Below, piece by piece: positions 50,501 to 58,500 of a stretch of DNA of 64,000 bases. A program made the translations under genes and the position numbers. Numbering within the stretch: the stretch's first letter is position 1; each line of letters begins with the position of its first letter. The notes under the pieces were generated by a model. It was not told where the DNA came from. It searched no databases and saw only the letters and a program-made list of their open reading frames with translations. The stretch is taken from NCBI RefSeq assembly GCF_037975245.1, contig NC_092577.1:7037001-7101000 (forward strand), in the 5' to 3' direction. This DNA comes from Apostichopus japonicus. Its lineage: Eukaryota; Echinodermata; Holothuroidea; Aspidochirotida; Stichopodidae.

Positions 50501-51398
50501 GTGATGGGATGTCTCCCCCACCCACCCCCCCCCCCAAAAAAAAAGTAACACCACCACGCATTTTTGCCTTTATGAAGTCTTTATGGTAATGTTACCCATC
50601 AGAATATTTCGAGTTCGGTACATCTAGTACCAACAGTTCCGAAACATGCTTGGTCTCTGTTTTGTTTTCGTTTATGTTTTAATACACTTTGCAGCAATTT
50701 CAGAGAAACAAAGACTTCGTTTGCAGAACTTGTAAAAGAATTAAGTTACACTTTGCGGCGTTATTCTGCAATTCAGATTGGAAGAATGGCTTTAAGCGGA
50801 GGTGTGGATTTGTTTAAATGTGTGTGTTTGTCGGAGGGGGGGGGGGGAGGAGGGTTGTGGGTTGACAGACTCCGAGGGGCACAACATTACTTCAAAACCT
50901 TAAACAATCATTGTCGCAGTGTAATTAAGCTGCCTAAGTGTATGATACCACTTCCTTTCAGACAGAGATTTATAAGCATCAAAGGATGTAATTACTATAC
51001 TCTCAAAAAATATCATAGGGCAGTGATCTCGAAAGAGCGAAATGCAAGGAATATGACTTATCTCTTAAATCAACCAAGCTTAGCAATATTAAGTGTTGTT
51101 ACATTTCTATTATTCGATTTGTTATTTACTATCACAAGACTCTGTTTTTGGTGTCTCCTTTATTTAAAATTGCAATCATGTGTTACTGATCCATTACTCT
51201 CTTGTATGTGAATCAACAACACTCTATATTGCAAAAGAAATTCAATTGGCTGGTTGGTAAAGCCTTCAAATAAATGTAAGAAATTTGAAATGTGTCCATT
51301 ATGACGTCATTGTGACAATACCTTTCACGTTTCTGGACTTCAAGGATGATGGAATAGATCCAACCGGAATAGTGCCTGGCAGCTTGTTTACAGAAAAC
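20519..51398 (-). CDS. Predicted long gene of small exons, acidic C-terminal tail
   Basis: Six putative exons on the minus strand, in order: 51398-51322, 45611-45559, 35620-35570, 33229-33194, 25119-25075 and 20563-20519. The first two join in phase 1 (K-V-W-D-Y-Y-G-D-R-R-L). The second ends in phase 0, and the last four coding exons are all phase 0 and start GAY after a CAG acceptor. The tail reads D-V-Y-I-V-Q..N-Y-I-N-P, then three charged exons, the last basic (K-R-S-R-K-K-C-T-A-S) and ending in TGA. The pattern of interchangeable phase-0 acidic exons resembles a modular cytoplasmic tail. I do not recognise the family, the 5' part is missing, and exons may be missing between 45.6 and 35.6 kb. 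The model rests on splice signals and phase only. Confidence 0.5.
21585..22080. repeat. Tandem repeat of about 120 bp, four copies
   Basis: Each unit holds GACTATAACATATTAAGACT, CTGCCTAATTATTGCTCATA, a TTTGACTACTGTCATA segment and a palindrome-like GGGGAGGGGAAATACCCCCT core followed by CAATTC. Copies begin near 21590, 21710, 21830 and 21955. Confidence 0.85.
22378..23290. repeat. 23-bp minisatellite, about 39 copies, SOX-like sites
   Basis: The unit is about ACATACCATTGTCAATGGGG plus AAA, with lengths of 22-24 bp and single-base variants (TAGGG, TGAGG, TTGGG). Each unit contains CCATTG-T-CAATGG, an interrupted palindrome made of two inverted SOX-type cores. Longer stretches recur as higher-order blocks (for example around 22540-22760 and 22870-23220). 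The several small open frames here are by-products of the repeat. Confidence 0.95.
23909..24509. mobile_element. Foldback DNA element, about 600 bp, TA target site
   Basis: The left arm from 23909 (TGGAAGCTTAAAAGTGCCAT) is mirrored by the right arm ending at 24509 (GGCACTTAAAGCTTCCG). The arms continue to pair inward for about 250 bp, including ATAAGAAAA, TTATCAAAAATCAG/CTGATTTTTGATAA, the CTCAGTTGCTTTAACTGAGC hairpin and ACAACTTATCGTA/TACGATAAGTTGT. Both ends abut TA, consistent with a Tc1/mariner-type target duplication. Three copies of a 21-bp CTTCTGATTTTTGATAACAA unit lie in the right arm. Confidence 0.8.
25075..25119 (-). CDS. Candidate exon e (45 nt), acidic
   Basis: The acceptor TTTCTCATTCCTGCAG and donor GAA|GTAAGA are strong. 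It encodes D-D-S-E-Y-N-S-S-E-D-D-T-D-E-E, phase 0 on both sides, with serines in acidic context that fit casein kinase 2 sites. Confidence 0.6.
26734..29391 (+). CDS. CIDE-N-like domain gene carried by transposon 1
   Basis: Exon 1 (26734-26812) starts M-P-L-I-R-L-F-R-N-K-T-K-K-I-F-V-F and ends in phase 1 at G|GTAAGT. Exon 2 (27808-27955) matches that phase and encodes K-F-A-I-E-D-E-D-Q-V-I-L-V, T-D-G-P-E-I-D-E-E-V and I-M-V-L-R-R-G-E, ending at GG|GTGAGT. The order (basic strand, K-F, V-x-L-V, D-G-x-x-[IV]-D-E-E, M-V-L-x-x-G-E) is that of the CIDE-N interaction domain of CAD/DFF and CIDE proteins. A serine/aspartate-rich third exon lies at 29210 or 29250 to 29391; only the 29250 start keeps phase. 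No later exon or stop was found, so the gene may be truncated. Confidence 0.65.
26884..27379. repeat. Tandem repeat of 158-169 bp, three copies
   Basis: Units start GCCTAACAGTTAGTAGTTGG and run through TTAGGCTAGCCTAATATAAG, CAGCTAGCGTTATG and ATCGGTATCGGACTATCG to CTCTCATTAGTGA. They begin at 26884, 27042 and 27211 and are nearly identical, inside intron 1 of the CIDE-N-like gene. Confidence 0.9.
28381..28480 (-). mobile_element. tRNA-derived SINE fragment
   Basis: On the minus strand an A-box-like TGGTCGGTTGG and a B box GGTTCGAGCCC lie at tRNA spacing. They are followed by CCTTGGGCAAGGCAATGTAC, a segment common in tRNA-derived SINEs of marine animals. The tail is not resolved. Confidence 0.65.
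30081..30890. repeat. 271-bp tandem repeat, three copies with poly-C ends
   Basis: Units begin at 30081, 30352 and 30624 with G-C-(C/G)TTTATTAGTTCCTATC and end in a run of 10-15 C. Copies 1 and 2 are nearly identical; copy 3 is more diverged. The spacing is 271-272 bp. Confidence 0.92.
33194..33229 (-). CDS. Candidate exon d (36 nt), acidic
   Basis: The acceptor CTCTTCCTTTCAG and donor GAG|GTAAGA are excellent. It encodes D-C-D-E-E-G-N-L-P-G-E-E, phase 0 on both sides. Confidence 0.6.
33240..34600. other. Intronic sequence, nothing recognised
   Basis: The stretch holds a perfect CRE at 33532, a GT/T-rich tract and small open frames without splice support. Confidence 0.4.
35060..35090. repeat. 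(TA)n microsatellite
   Basis: A pure TA dinucleotide run of about 20 bp lies within AT-rich sequence. Confidence 0.8.
35570..35620 (-). CDS. Candidate exon c (51 nt) with tyrosine motifs
   Basis: A phase-0 segment from TTTGTCCAG| to GAG|GTATGG encodes D-V-Y-I-V-Q-N-N-V-N-Y-I-N-P-C-D-E. Y-I-N-P fits the Y-x-N pattern bound by Grb2-type SH2 domains, but short motifs are common. The acceptor's pyrimidine tract is weak. Confidence 0.5.
39271..39388 (+). CDS. Possible N-terminal exon, YDFEP motif
   Basis: After a TTTTAG acceptor-like site an ATG opens M-A-D-G-P-K-P-Y-D-F-E-P-V-R-R-K-R. This resembles the start of P2X7-C-terminal-like proteins common in marine invertebrates. The rest drifts into a hydrophobic, T-run-encoded segment and ends quickly. 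It is probably a degenerate or partial copy; I cannot follow it further. Confidence 0.25.
40223..43273. repeat. 1,526-bp tandem duplication, nearly identical
   Basis: Copy 1 is about 40223-41748 and copy 2 about 41749-43273. The only difference I noticed is in a C run (nine C at 41283, eight in copy 2). The copies start at AGCGTTGTTTTGTG and end ..AAAATCACACC. All paired small open frames in this region are duplicates of each other. Confidence 0.95.
43878..44095. repeat. ACGTACGT palindromic array, about 22-bp period
   Basis: Units of about 21-23 bp alternate TACGTACGTACGT with ATAATTATTA-type spacers (some ATCACG variants). The array ends in a T run and then CCGTCCTCTCTAGAGC. Nearly every unit is self-complementary. 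Confidence 0.9.
44100..45550. other. No gene recognised
   Basis: AT-rich sequence with a long C run near 44371-44387 and no supportable exon. Confidence 0.4.
45559..45611 (-). CDS. Candidate exon b (53 nt)
   Basis: The acceptor TTTATTCATCAG and donor CAG|GTAAGA are both strong. The only open frame reads W-D-Y-Y-G-D-R-R-L-N-L-Q-T-G-L-W-Q. It enters in phase 1 and leaves in phase 0. Confidence 0.55.
47137..47487. repeat. 12-bp minisatellite (AACGCAACGTCC type)
   Basis: A degenerate 12-bp unit, AACG(C/T)AACG(T/C)NN, repeats about 29 times. A 108-bp higher-order period (starts near 47167, 47274 and 47382) is nine units long. Because 12 is a multiple of three, both strands show artificial open frames of about 125 codons. 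Confidence 0.9.
47609..48592. mobile_element. Mutator-like MITE (984 bp) with 9-bp target duplication
   Basis: The left end GGTTCTAGGACAAAATCCCC and the right end, reverse-complemented GGTGACAGGACAAAATCCCC, form inverted repeats. They continue as several CAAAATCCCC units on each arm. The sequence ATCTTTCTG lies directly outside both ends (47600-47608 and 48593-48601), a perfect 9-bp duplication typical of Mutator-like elements. The interior is mostly a 12-bp minisatellite and shows no transposase. Confidence 0.85.
47730..48450. repeat. 12-bp minisatellite (GGTACCGGTCAG) inside the MITE
   Basis: About 60 copies of a GGTACCGGTCAG-like unit, drifting to GGGGGTACCGGT forms at the right. GGTACC and ACCGGT are both palindromes, so the tract can fold. 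It creates period-4-residue open frames on both strands that are unlikely to be genes. Confidence 0.92.
48600..51300. other. Intron/intergenic, no exon supported
   Basis: The stretch holds a diverged direct repeat of about 90 bp (49545-49580 and 49625-49660, ATTTCTCT(G/A)GAA...AAGCA), C and G runs, and an RFX-type X-box at 50224. Confidence 0.4.
50224..50237. promoter_or_regulatory. Perfect RFX X-box palindrome
   Basis: GTTGCCATGGCAAC is a 14-bp perfect palindrome identical to the optimal RFX site. RFX factors control ciliary genes, but no promoter is visible beside it. Confidence 0.45.
51322..51398 (-). CDS. Candidate exon a (77 nt)
   Basis: The acceptor CTCTCTCCATAG and donor AAAG|GTATTG bound a 77-nt segment. 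Two frames are open. The one that joins the next exon reads F-S-V-N-K-L-P-G-T-I-P-V-G-S-I-P. The other (V-F-C-K-Q-A-A-R-H-Y-S-G-W) would hit a stop in the next exon. Confidence 0.4.
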
Positions 51399-52239
51399 CT
51401 ATGGAGAGAGGTAGAGTAATTATCGTGTAAGATGTAGAAGACGTAGAGGAATGTCCTCCTAGTCAAGTTTATTATCAAATCACTGAAGATAAACAAAATA
51501 AACAACAAATAAATCACATTTGATTGATCATTCTGATTAGAATTAATTATAATCACAAGTCTTGTGTTTCAATGATCCCACGTGAAATAAACTAGAATGG
51601 ATCATAGAATTGAAGTTGGGAAGATGACGTCATGCGACATAGTTTGTAGCCATTCATCCTACTGATGGCGCTTCGATTGTACGGCAAGAAAGTACCGGCC
51701 CGTAATACAAACACTACGTCTTGGACATAACTAAAGTGATACAGTTGACATAATAATGAAACTTACAGCTAAATTATTATTTCTTAATCTCAAAATAGTT
51801 TTAAGATGCTACAAATTACATTTTTCAATGTAATGGCGGGATGACAAACCTGCAAACACTTGTACTGAAACGGAGGAAGAATGGAATGGAGAGGGGTAGG
51901 AAGGTCGAGGACATAGCAACACTCTTTACTGGGCAAAACAACTGATCCTCCCTGGTGATCTCAGTAAAAAGGTAAACACAAATGTTGAAATTACATGAAC
52001 AAGGCAGATATACCAATATTCCTTATTGTTTACGTATGTATTCATTTTATCCCTTCAATTATGTTATCACATTGCACGCATTGTTTTTTGTCATTGATCT
52101 AAATCACATTGTACTAACTTAAAACATTTTTGTGGAGTTGAATAAGAATTTATTAAACCATTACACAATCGAATCTTCCTATTCAACAATGTTCTCAAAT
52201 ATCAGACTTCCTTCATACCAAGGAGTTCACTGTAAACAT

Positions 52240-52690
52240 AATCTAGTCAAGATGACTAGAGTACATTAGTCCAGACAATGCTTCTATCGACCAATTAATT
52301 CTAGTCACTTGACTAACTTTTGGTCCAGTGACCAAATAGTTCTGGTCATATGACTAAGTAAACCTGGTCACATGACCAGTTTTTACTAGTCATTCAATTA
52401 TGCCTCTATCGACCAGGCTTTAGTCAAGCGACCTAAACGATTAGTCAAGATGTCAGTTGACTAATTCAATTAGTCACATGACCAGTTTTTACTAGTCTTT
52501 CAATTATGCCTCTATCGACCAGGCTTTAGTCAAGCGACCTAAACGATTAGTCAAGATGTCAATTGACTTATTCAATTAGTCACATGACCAGTTTTTGCTA
52601 GTCTTTCAACAATGCTCTATCGACCAGGCTTTTGTCAAGCGACCTAAATGATTAGTCCAGCAGTCACTTGACTAATCCAGTTAGTCTTGC
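52240..52690. repeat. Subterminal TAGTCA array, about 118-bp period
   Basis: A unit holding CTCTATCGACCAGGCTTTAG, TCAAGCGACCTAAACGATTA and TCACATGACCAGTTTTTACT repeats about three times, and TAGTCA/TGACTA occurs more than 20 times overall. It forms the left subterminal region of transposon 2. Confidence 0.85.
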
Positions 52691-52730
52691 CCATGGATAA
52701 AAGTAGTTTTTCTTTACTAGTTTTATATGA

Positions 52731-52800
52731 CCCACCACAGATTCGAACCTGCGACAACTCCCTTATAGGTACAAAGCTGTCTGTTGAGCTAACTGGTGGG
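52731..52800 (-). other. tRNA-like sequence (degenerate tRNA or SINE head)
   Basis: On the minus strand a 7-bp acceptor stem (CCCACCA/TGGTGGG) is perfect and a B box (GGTTCGAATC) sits at the expected place. The T-arm has lost one base and the D-arm is irregular. It is probably a tRNA-derived repeat rather than a working tRNA. Confidence 0.5.
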
Positions 52801-53089
52801 AACAATTCTTGGATATAAAACCTGATTGGGCCTTAACCACTGCTAGACCATCAAGCCCTCTCACATGAAAAAAAGAAAGCAAGAATTTCTGTATTAATTT
52901 GGAATCACATTTTATATTTTCTCTTAAACACTACATATGCTTCACCTCAATAGTAAGTACAAAAGAGTGTCTGATTTCATTAGTAATTGAAGAACCAGAA
53001 AACCCAAAGGTTTAGTGTTTCTGATGCCGATGAGAGTTTATGAAATAAGATAAGTCAGAATTTGTTATTGTTATATACCTGTATTGTAC

Positions 53090-54660
53090 TTATTGCCAGA
53101 CAACTGAAACCAAACTGAAGCTGATCAGACATAAAGTTGTCAGTTGCACTCATGAATATAAATGAAATTTCAGTTTCCTGTAGCACTACTGTACCAGCCT
53201 ACCAAGTATGAAGGTGATCAGACATATATTTGAAAAAATATCGACATTTTAAGAATTTGATTACAAGCCCCACCCACATATTCATGTACTGGACAACAAG
53301 AACAATGAGGTCCATGTAATGATAATGTAGCATATCTACAAGTTATTCAATACATTTACAGTAATTAAATTTATTGTTTTTAAGATTATACATACACTTG
53401 CAAACATGCTAAACTGTAGGTTACCTGGCCATCGTAAACAAAACCAAAAATTAATGCCTTTATTGATGTACATATAAAGTTGAAAAAAAGTGATATAGTT
53501 GACTCTAGGCATTTCACCACCCCACACCCCCTCTCCAGACAAACACATGGGGATCATACGACACAACCCATATCCCCAACCCAGAGCGGAACCCTTACCA
53601 TCATACCACCTGCAGCCTCACCTACCATCCTACAACCCTGACCCCAACATCACCCTACTCATCTGACAACCCCCCCCCCCACCTGACACCCATCAGATTT
53701 TACCAGTTTCACACCTTACTACCAACACATTAATCTACCCCACTCACATAAGGTTTCCCTATACTCTATAGGTACATGTACAGTAATACCAGATTATTAA
53801 GTTCATTTACTATTTTCACTATAGACTATCCCTTTAATTGTCTGAGCCAGCTATTTATGCAACATACATATACACACATACCCACACGCAAACTTGATCA
53901 AAACATACAAACATGCCAACTCATCACAACATACACATATGCCAACTTAATTGCAAAGGTTACTTTTTTTCAGTCCAGTTTAATTTGTCACTGGACTACT
54001 CCTTTAATGGCCTGGCTAGCCAATTTCATGGTTTTATAAAGCAAAACAAATATAGATAAGATCAGCAAGCTGCCAGGAACCAGGAAAACATGTCAAACGT
54101 GACGAATGACAGGAGTTTAGGAATGAGGGACAACAAATGCTATATGGCCAACAAACACATGAATATTAATGAGGTTACATGTTATTTTCATATGAAAATG
54201 TAACTATTATTATCCACCACCAATCAACAAAGTATGGAGATGATCGGTTATACCGTTGCAAAGTTATTGACATTTTAAGATTTCACTTTAACTGCTGCCT
54301 ACTCATTAATATTCATGTCATGAACAACAAAAACAATAGGGAACATCTACTAATCATGGAGCATGTACCAGTTCAGAATGACAGTAATTCAACATTTAAT
54401 TTCTAAGATTTCAGGTTTACAAGCTATTTCTAGCAATTAAGGATTAAGCCCCACCTACTCATGAATATTAATTAGATGAAATTCCATTATCATGTGACAA
54501 TGAACCACTTACATCACCATACCAAGTATGAAGCAGATCGGACATACCGTTGCGAAGATATTGACATTTTAAGAATTTTACTTTAAGCCCTACCCACTTA
54601 TTAATATTCATGTGATGGAGAACAAAAACAATAGGGACCATCCACATATCACCAGTCCAA
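53090..54660. repeat. Dispersed diverged repeats (3-4 copies)
   Basis: Segments near 53200-53340, 54225-54380 and 54515-54660 share an order of motifs: ACCAAGTATGAA(G)..GATC(G)GACATA, GACATTTTAAGAATTT, AAGCCC(C/T)ACCCA, ATTCATGT and ACAA(A/G)AACAATAGGGACCAT. They are internal to transposon 2. Confidence 0.7.
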
Positions 54661-55256
54661 TATGACATTGATCCAATGTGTCGTTGTTGAGATATCGTGT
54701 TTACGAGCAAGCTGTCACATCACACACACACACATACATGTTTGTGTTTCGTTCAGACCGAGGACCCCATTGTATTTTCCATTGTTCAAATCCACGTACC
54801 GTAACATTAACAATACCCCATACAATAGAATTCTTCCGAGGACGTGGTGATTCTTTAGAAATCACAACCGAGGACCTGAAATTGTTTTGTTCAAGTCCTC
54901 GGTCAGATAGCAAAACAAACGCACCCTCACACACGCCAACTTGATCGCATAGGTTACTCGGCCTTCGGCATCGTAACCAAAAATAACAACATTTTGTAAG
55001 TCAAAACTAACACACGCAACAGCTCAAATGATAATGAAAAAAATTTCAATGACTTATTATTTGCAAGTTAGTTACAGTTTTATAACACCTTAGCCTATTT
55101 TGACTCATATATGTTAGTGCAATTGATAGGCAGTATTCTATGTTATAAATGTGATGACAGTTTGAGCCAAAAAAACTGTACAAAAAATGGTAGGTGCCTG
55201 GAGCAGTAATTAGGCCATCAATTTTTAGCGATTTGCATGTTTAGTTTCTCCAGAAT

Positions 55257-55262
55257 TTTATT
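55257..55262 (-). terminator. Poly(A) signal of the cargo gene
   Basis: AATAAA on the minus strand, about 50 nt after the stop, in a usual position. Confidence 0.55.
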
Positions 55263-55312
55263 GACTGATTTATCTGCCGGTGTAGTATCATCAACATTCA
55301 AAATGATTTTTT

Positions 55313-55510
55313 TTAAAACTGAAGGGTTTTCTTCAGCAAAGGCTCATATGCCATATTTAGGACATAGAACACTGCCAAATAATTGCACATGGCTGCGAAC
55401 AAACTTTTCAAAGTAGCTACTTGCAAGGTTTCCACTATCACAGTGTACTCTGGAACACCTTCATCCTCTGTCACCTGGATATAAACTGGCACGTCTGACA
55501 AGTCTGTAAC
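55313..55510 (-). CDS. Cargo gene last exon, F-Y-V-L-N core
   Basis: The acceptor is AGATATTTGCAG-like (CTTTGCAG). The 66 codons encode a beta-rich start (V-P-V-Y-I-Q-V-T-E-D-E-G) and a helical hydrophobic end (F-A-A-M-C-N-Y-L-A-V-F-Y-V-L-N-M-A-Y), then TAA. AATAAA follows 50 nt later. Confidence 0.75.
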   Translation of the reverse strand, partial: VTDLSDVPVYIQVTEDEGVPEYTVIVETLQVATLKSLFAAMCNYLAVFYVLNMAYEPLLKKTLQF

Positions 55511-58500
55511 CTGCAAAGATATTAAGGTATATGTATTCAATATACAGCGCTTTCCAGTTTCAGAAAATGGGAGGGGTGGCTGATCCACCATGATGGCCAT
55601 GAGTGACCAACAAACAAATATACTCCACCAACGAAGGAATCAAAATAAATAATTTCTTAAATATTTTTTCAAATCAATTTACAGTACATCGTATTCACTA
55701 CAAGTAATACTATTTTTGATGATATAAATAATAGCAGAGTATAAATGAAACAACAGAGCTAAATGGTGCACTGGTTCCGTGTATTTTAGAGAGAAATGAA
55801 TATTTGCCATGAGTTATGACATCTTGTTACAGCTAATTACATCATGGTAGGGATTCATTCCACTAGATGATTTTATAACACTTGGGGCTGATCAGGAAAT
55901 CCACATTGGGTTATAGTTACTGCAACTACAGATTGAAATCTGTCCAACATTCTGTTCCAGTTATCACATACATACTAGTCTATTCTACCTTTGTGATGAT
56001 GCCCTTACTATATTTACAGCTATGAACACTCCCATGTCATACATGTGATATTTAGTTAGGGAATAATGATCAGATGTGGGGGCCTTTGTTGCAGACAGAA
56101 GGTTTTCAGGGCCCAAATATTTCAAGGCCCCCCAGAAATAAGGATGCCAAAAAATGCCCCCCCCCCAAAAAAAAAGATGCCCCAACAAATGTTAGGGCTA
56201 AACCAATTTTAGGGCAAATTTGTATGAAAAGTATCATTTTGAGTTATTTCATAAATTGGCCCATATGGTCTACAGGTGACTTAGGCCCCCAAATCCTAAA
56301 AACCCAAAGGAGGCACTACCTAAGTACCACTGTGAAAAATGCTCAACACTGCACCATAGAATTCATAGGAAAAGAAACATTTTGTGTGATTTCAGGCGGA
56401 GTTCAGGAGTTCAAAATGGCCCATATGGCCCATACATGACCTTTGGCCTAAAATTCCAAACCCCCCAAAGGAGCACTACCAAAACACTATCGTGACAATT
56501 AAACTCTAAGCATTGTGACCATACAATCTGTAGGAAAATATTAATTTTGAGTTATTTCCTGAAATAGCCCATATGGCATCAGACCTAAAATTGCTGAATA
56601 CCCCAAAGGAAACACTACCAGGGCACTATCATGATGAACCCTCGACACTGTAACATACAATATCAGACCACCTCTGATGGCCTTGACCCATAGTTTACAT
56701 ACTGTTGATTTAAATAATACATTGGGTACTTACACTATCCTCATCTGCACCCAACTTCTCATTCAGTAGAGTCGGAACTGACAGAATTGCTGCATGCATT
56801 CTAGACTCTAAAAGAAAAATCAACAACAGAATGTTAAAGCACTCATAACATCATGACATTTCAGAAGAGTGATATTATGTCATATTTGGTAACATCGATA
56901 GGACAAAAATATCACAGATTCACTCATCTGCAGTCCGGAGAGCAATACTCAATACTCGATAAATTGCTTAGGTGATAATATTAAAGTAGAGTACTAAATA
57001 CATCACAGGTCTTACTTTCAGCAAAGATATTTGTATCATTTGATAAGGTCTAGGCTACTTAGCAAAGTAATATCAAGTATGAGCTCAACCCAAGCAAGCA
57101 TCTTTAAGTTATGCCAATTGTTCAGTTATTTGTCGTGGGCCCCTACTGGCATGGGCCATAAAAAATGGTGGCATCCATGTCATTGTTTCAGCTTGAGGGA
57201 TTCAAGACAATGATAACTGATAAGGAACATTTGAAGCAAAATATAGAAACATTAATGGAAAAATATCAAATACTGAGATTGTATTGAAAGAGTTGCTCCA
57301 TTTGTCAAGAATATGTATCAGTTGTCAAACTCGTATCTTGGACCCAAAGCAGATAGGTTTCATTGATACCTACAGATTCCTGAAGTCCGGGAACATGTTT
57401 TCCCTGAATTAACAACCATATAACATATTCTGAGGTCTTCAGTAAAATGAAGATAATAGAGAGCAGACTAGCAAGCAGATTGACACATGAAAATTTGAAC
57501 CTCAGGATTCAGCTGGAAACAGAGCATGAACTAGTGTGAAAGTTGAACAAGGAAGATATTATTTGAGAATATGCAGACAGTGATAAATTGAAATGCCTCT
57601 TGTTTCCAAAGTAGAGTAAGTAGACTAGATTTCCATATACTCAGCTTGTAAAAATGTAACATTGCATCATATAAATGGATCAAACTGCATATCGTGTAGC
57701 CTATAATACATATAGGCATACAGGGGGAAGTGGGGGCAGGTGGTCACATACCACCTACTTCCACCCATGGATTTGCATATTGAACAATATATTTTTGGAA
57801 ATTGGAATAGACATTCTATATCCATATCCATAACTTCAAACATGTTATAATAACCTTAAATAATAATAAAACGTTTTTTTATAGGGCATTCCGTCCTAGA
57901 CCACAATGCTGCAATGCACTGCACACAGAATTTTGCAATAATTAAAAGTTCAATTTCCTCTCAAATGTTACCTAAATCTTCCAAAAACATCTATACCCAC
58001 CCATATCACATACGAGCAGTCAGCCCAATGATTTAATTTGATTTCGGGACAATCAAGGGAAGTCAACAGTCTTGAATATAATTTCAAAATTAGGCCCTAT
58101 ATCCCCTCCACTAAGGGGCCCATGATACTGTACCAATTTCCCTTTGTTGAACACAGACACTTGTTTGTACCAAATGAAGTACTTCACAGCCATAATTTAT
58201 GCAATCTACCGTCAATAAACAGCCTGTCTCGTTATCATCTGAGCACTTGATTGTGTTCATCCATGATCATATCTGGCAGTCTGGGTTATCTGTGGTACAG
58301 GGTCTTTCACAGGGTCCATCCTGATCCTTATTCTACTGAACTTAACTGAACTCTGAGGGGATTCTAGCAGGCAATTTCTAGAATTGTTCAATTTGTTTAA
58401 GCATGATAGGCCTCATGCCATACCGGTGTATGTGACAAGGATTTTTCTCCCTGAAAATACAACCCCCCCCCCCCCCCAGATTTACTGAAATTGCTTTGAT

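Noticed and set aside
51299-51556. Single-exon 85-codon minus-strand gene
   Set aside because: Only the part between a CCATAG acceptor and a GTATTG donor fits an exon; the rest reads like AT-rich intron.
52731-52800. Functional tRNA gene
   Set aside because: The acceptor stem is perfect, but the T-arm lacks a base and the D-arm does not fold normally; it sits in a transposon like other tRNA-derived repeats.
54701-54944. Overlapping frames on both strands near the CA repeat
   Set aside because: No motif or splice support; the region is a CA microsatellite beside a small CCGAGGAC inverted repeat.
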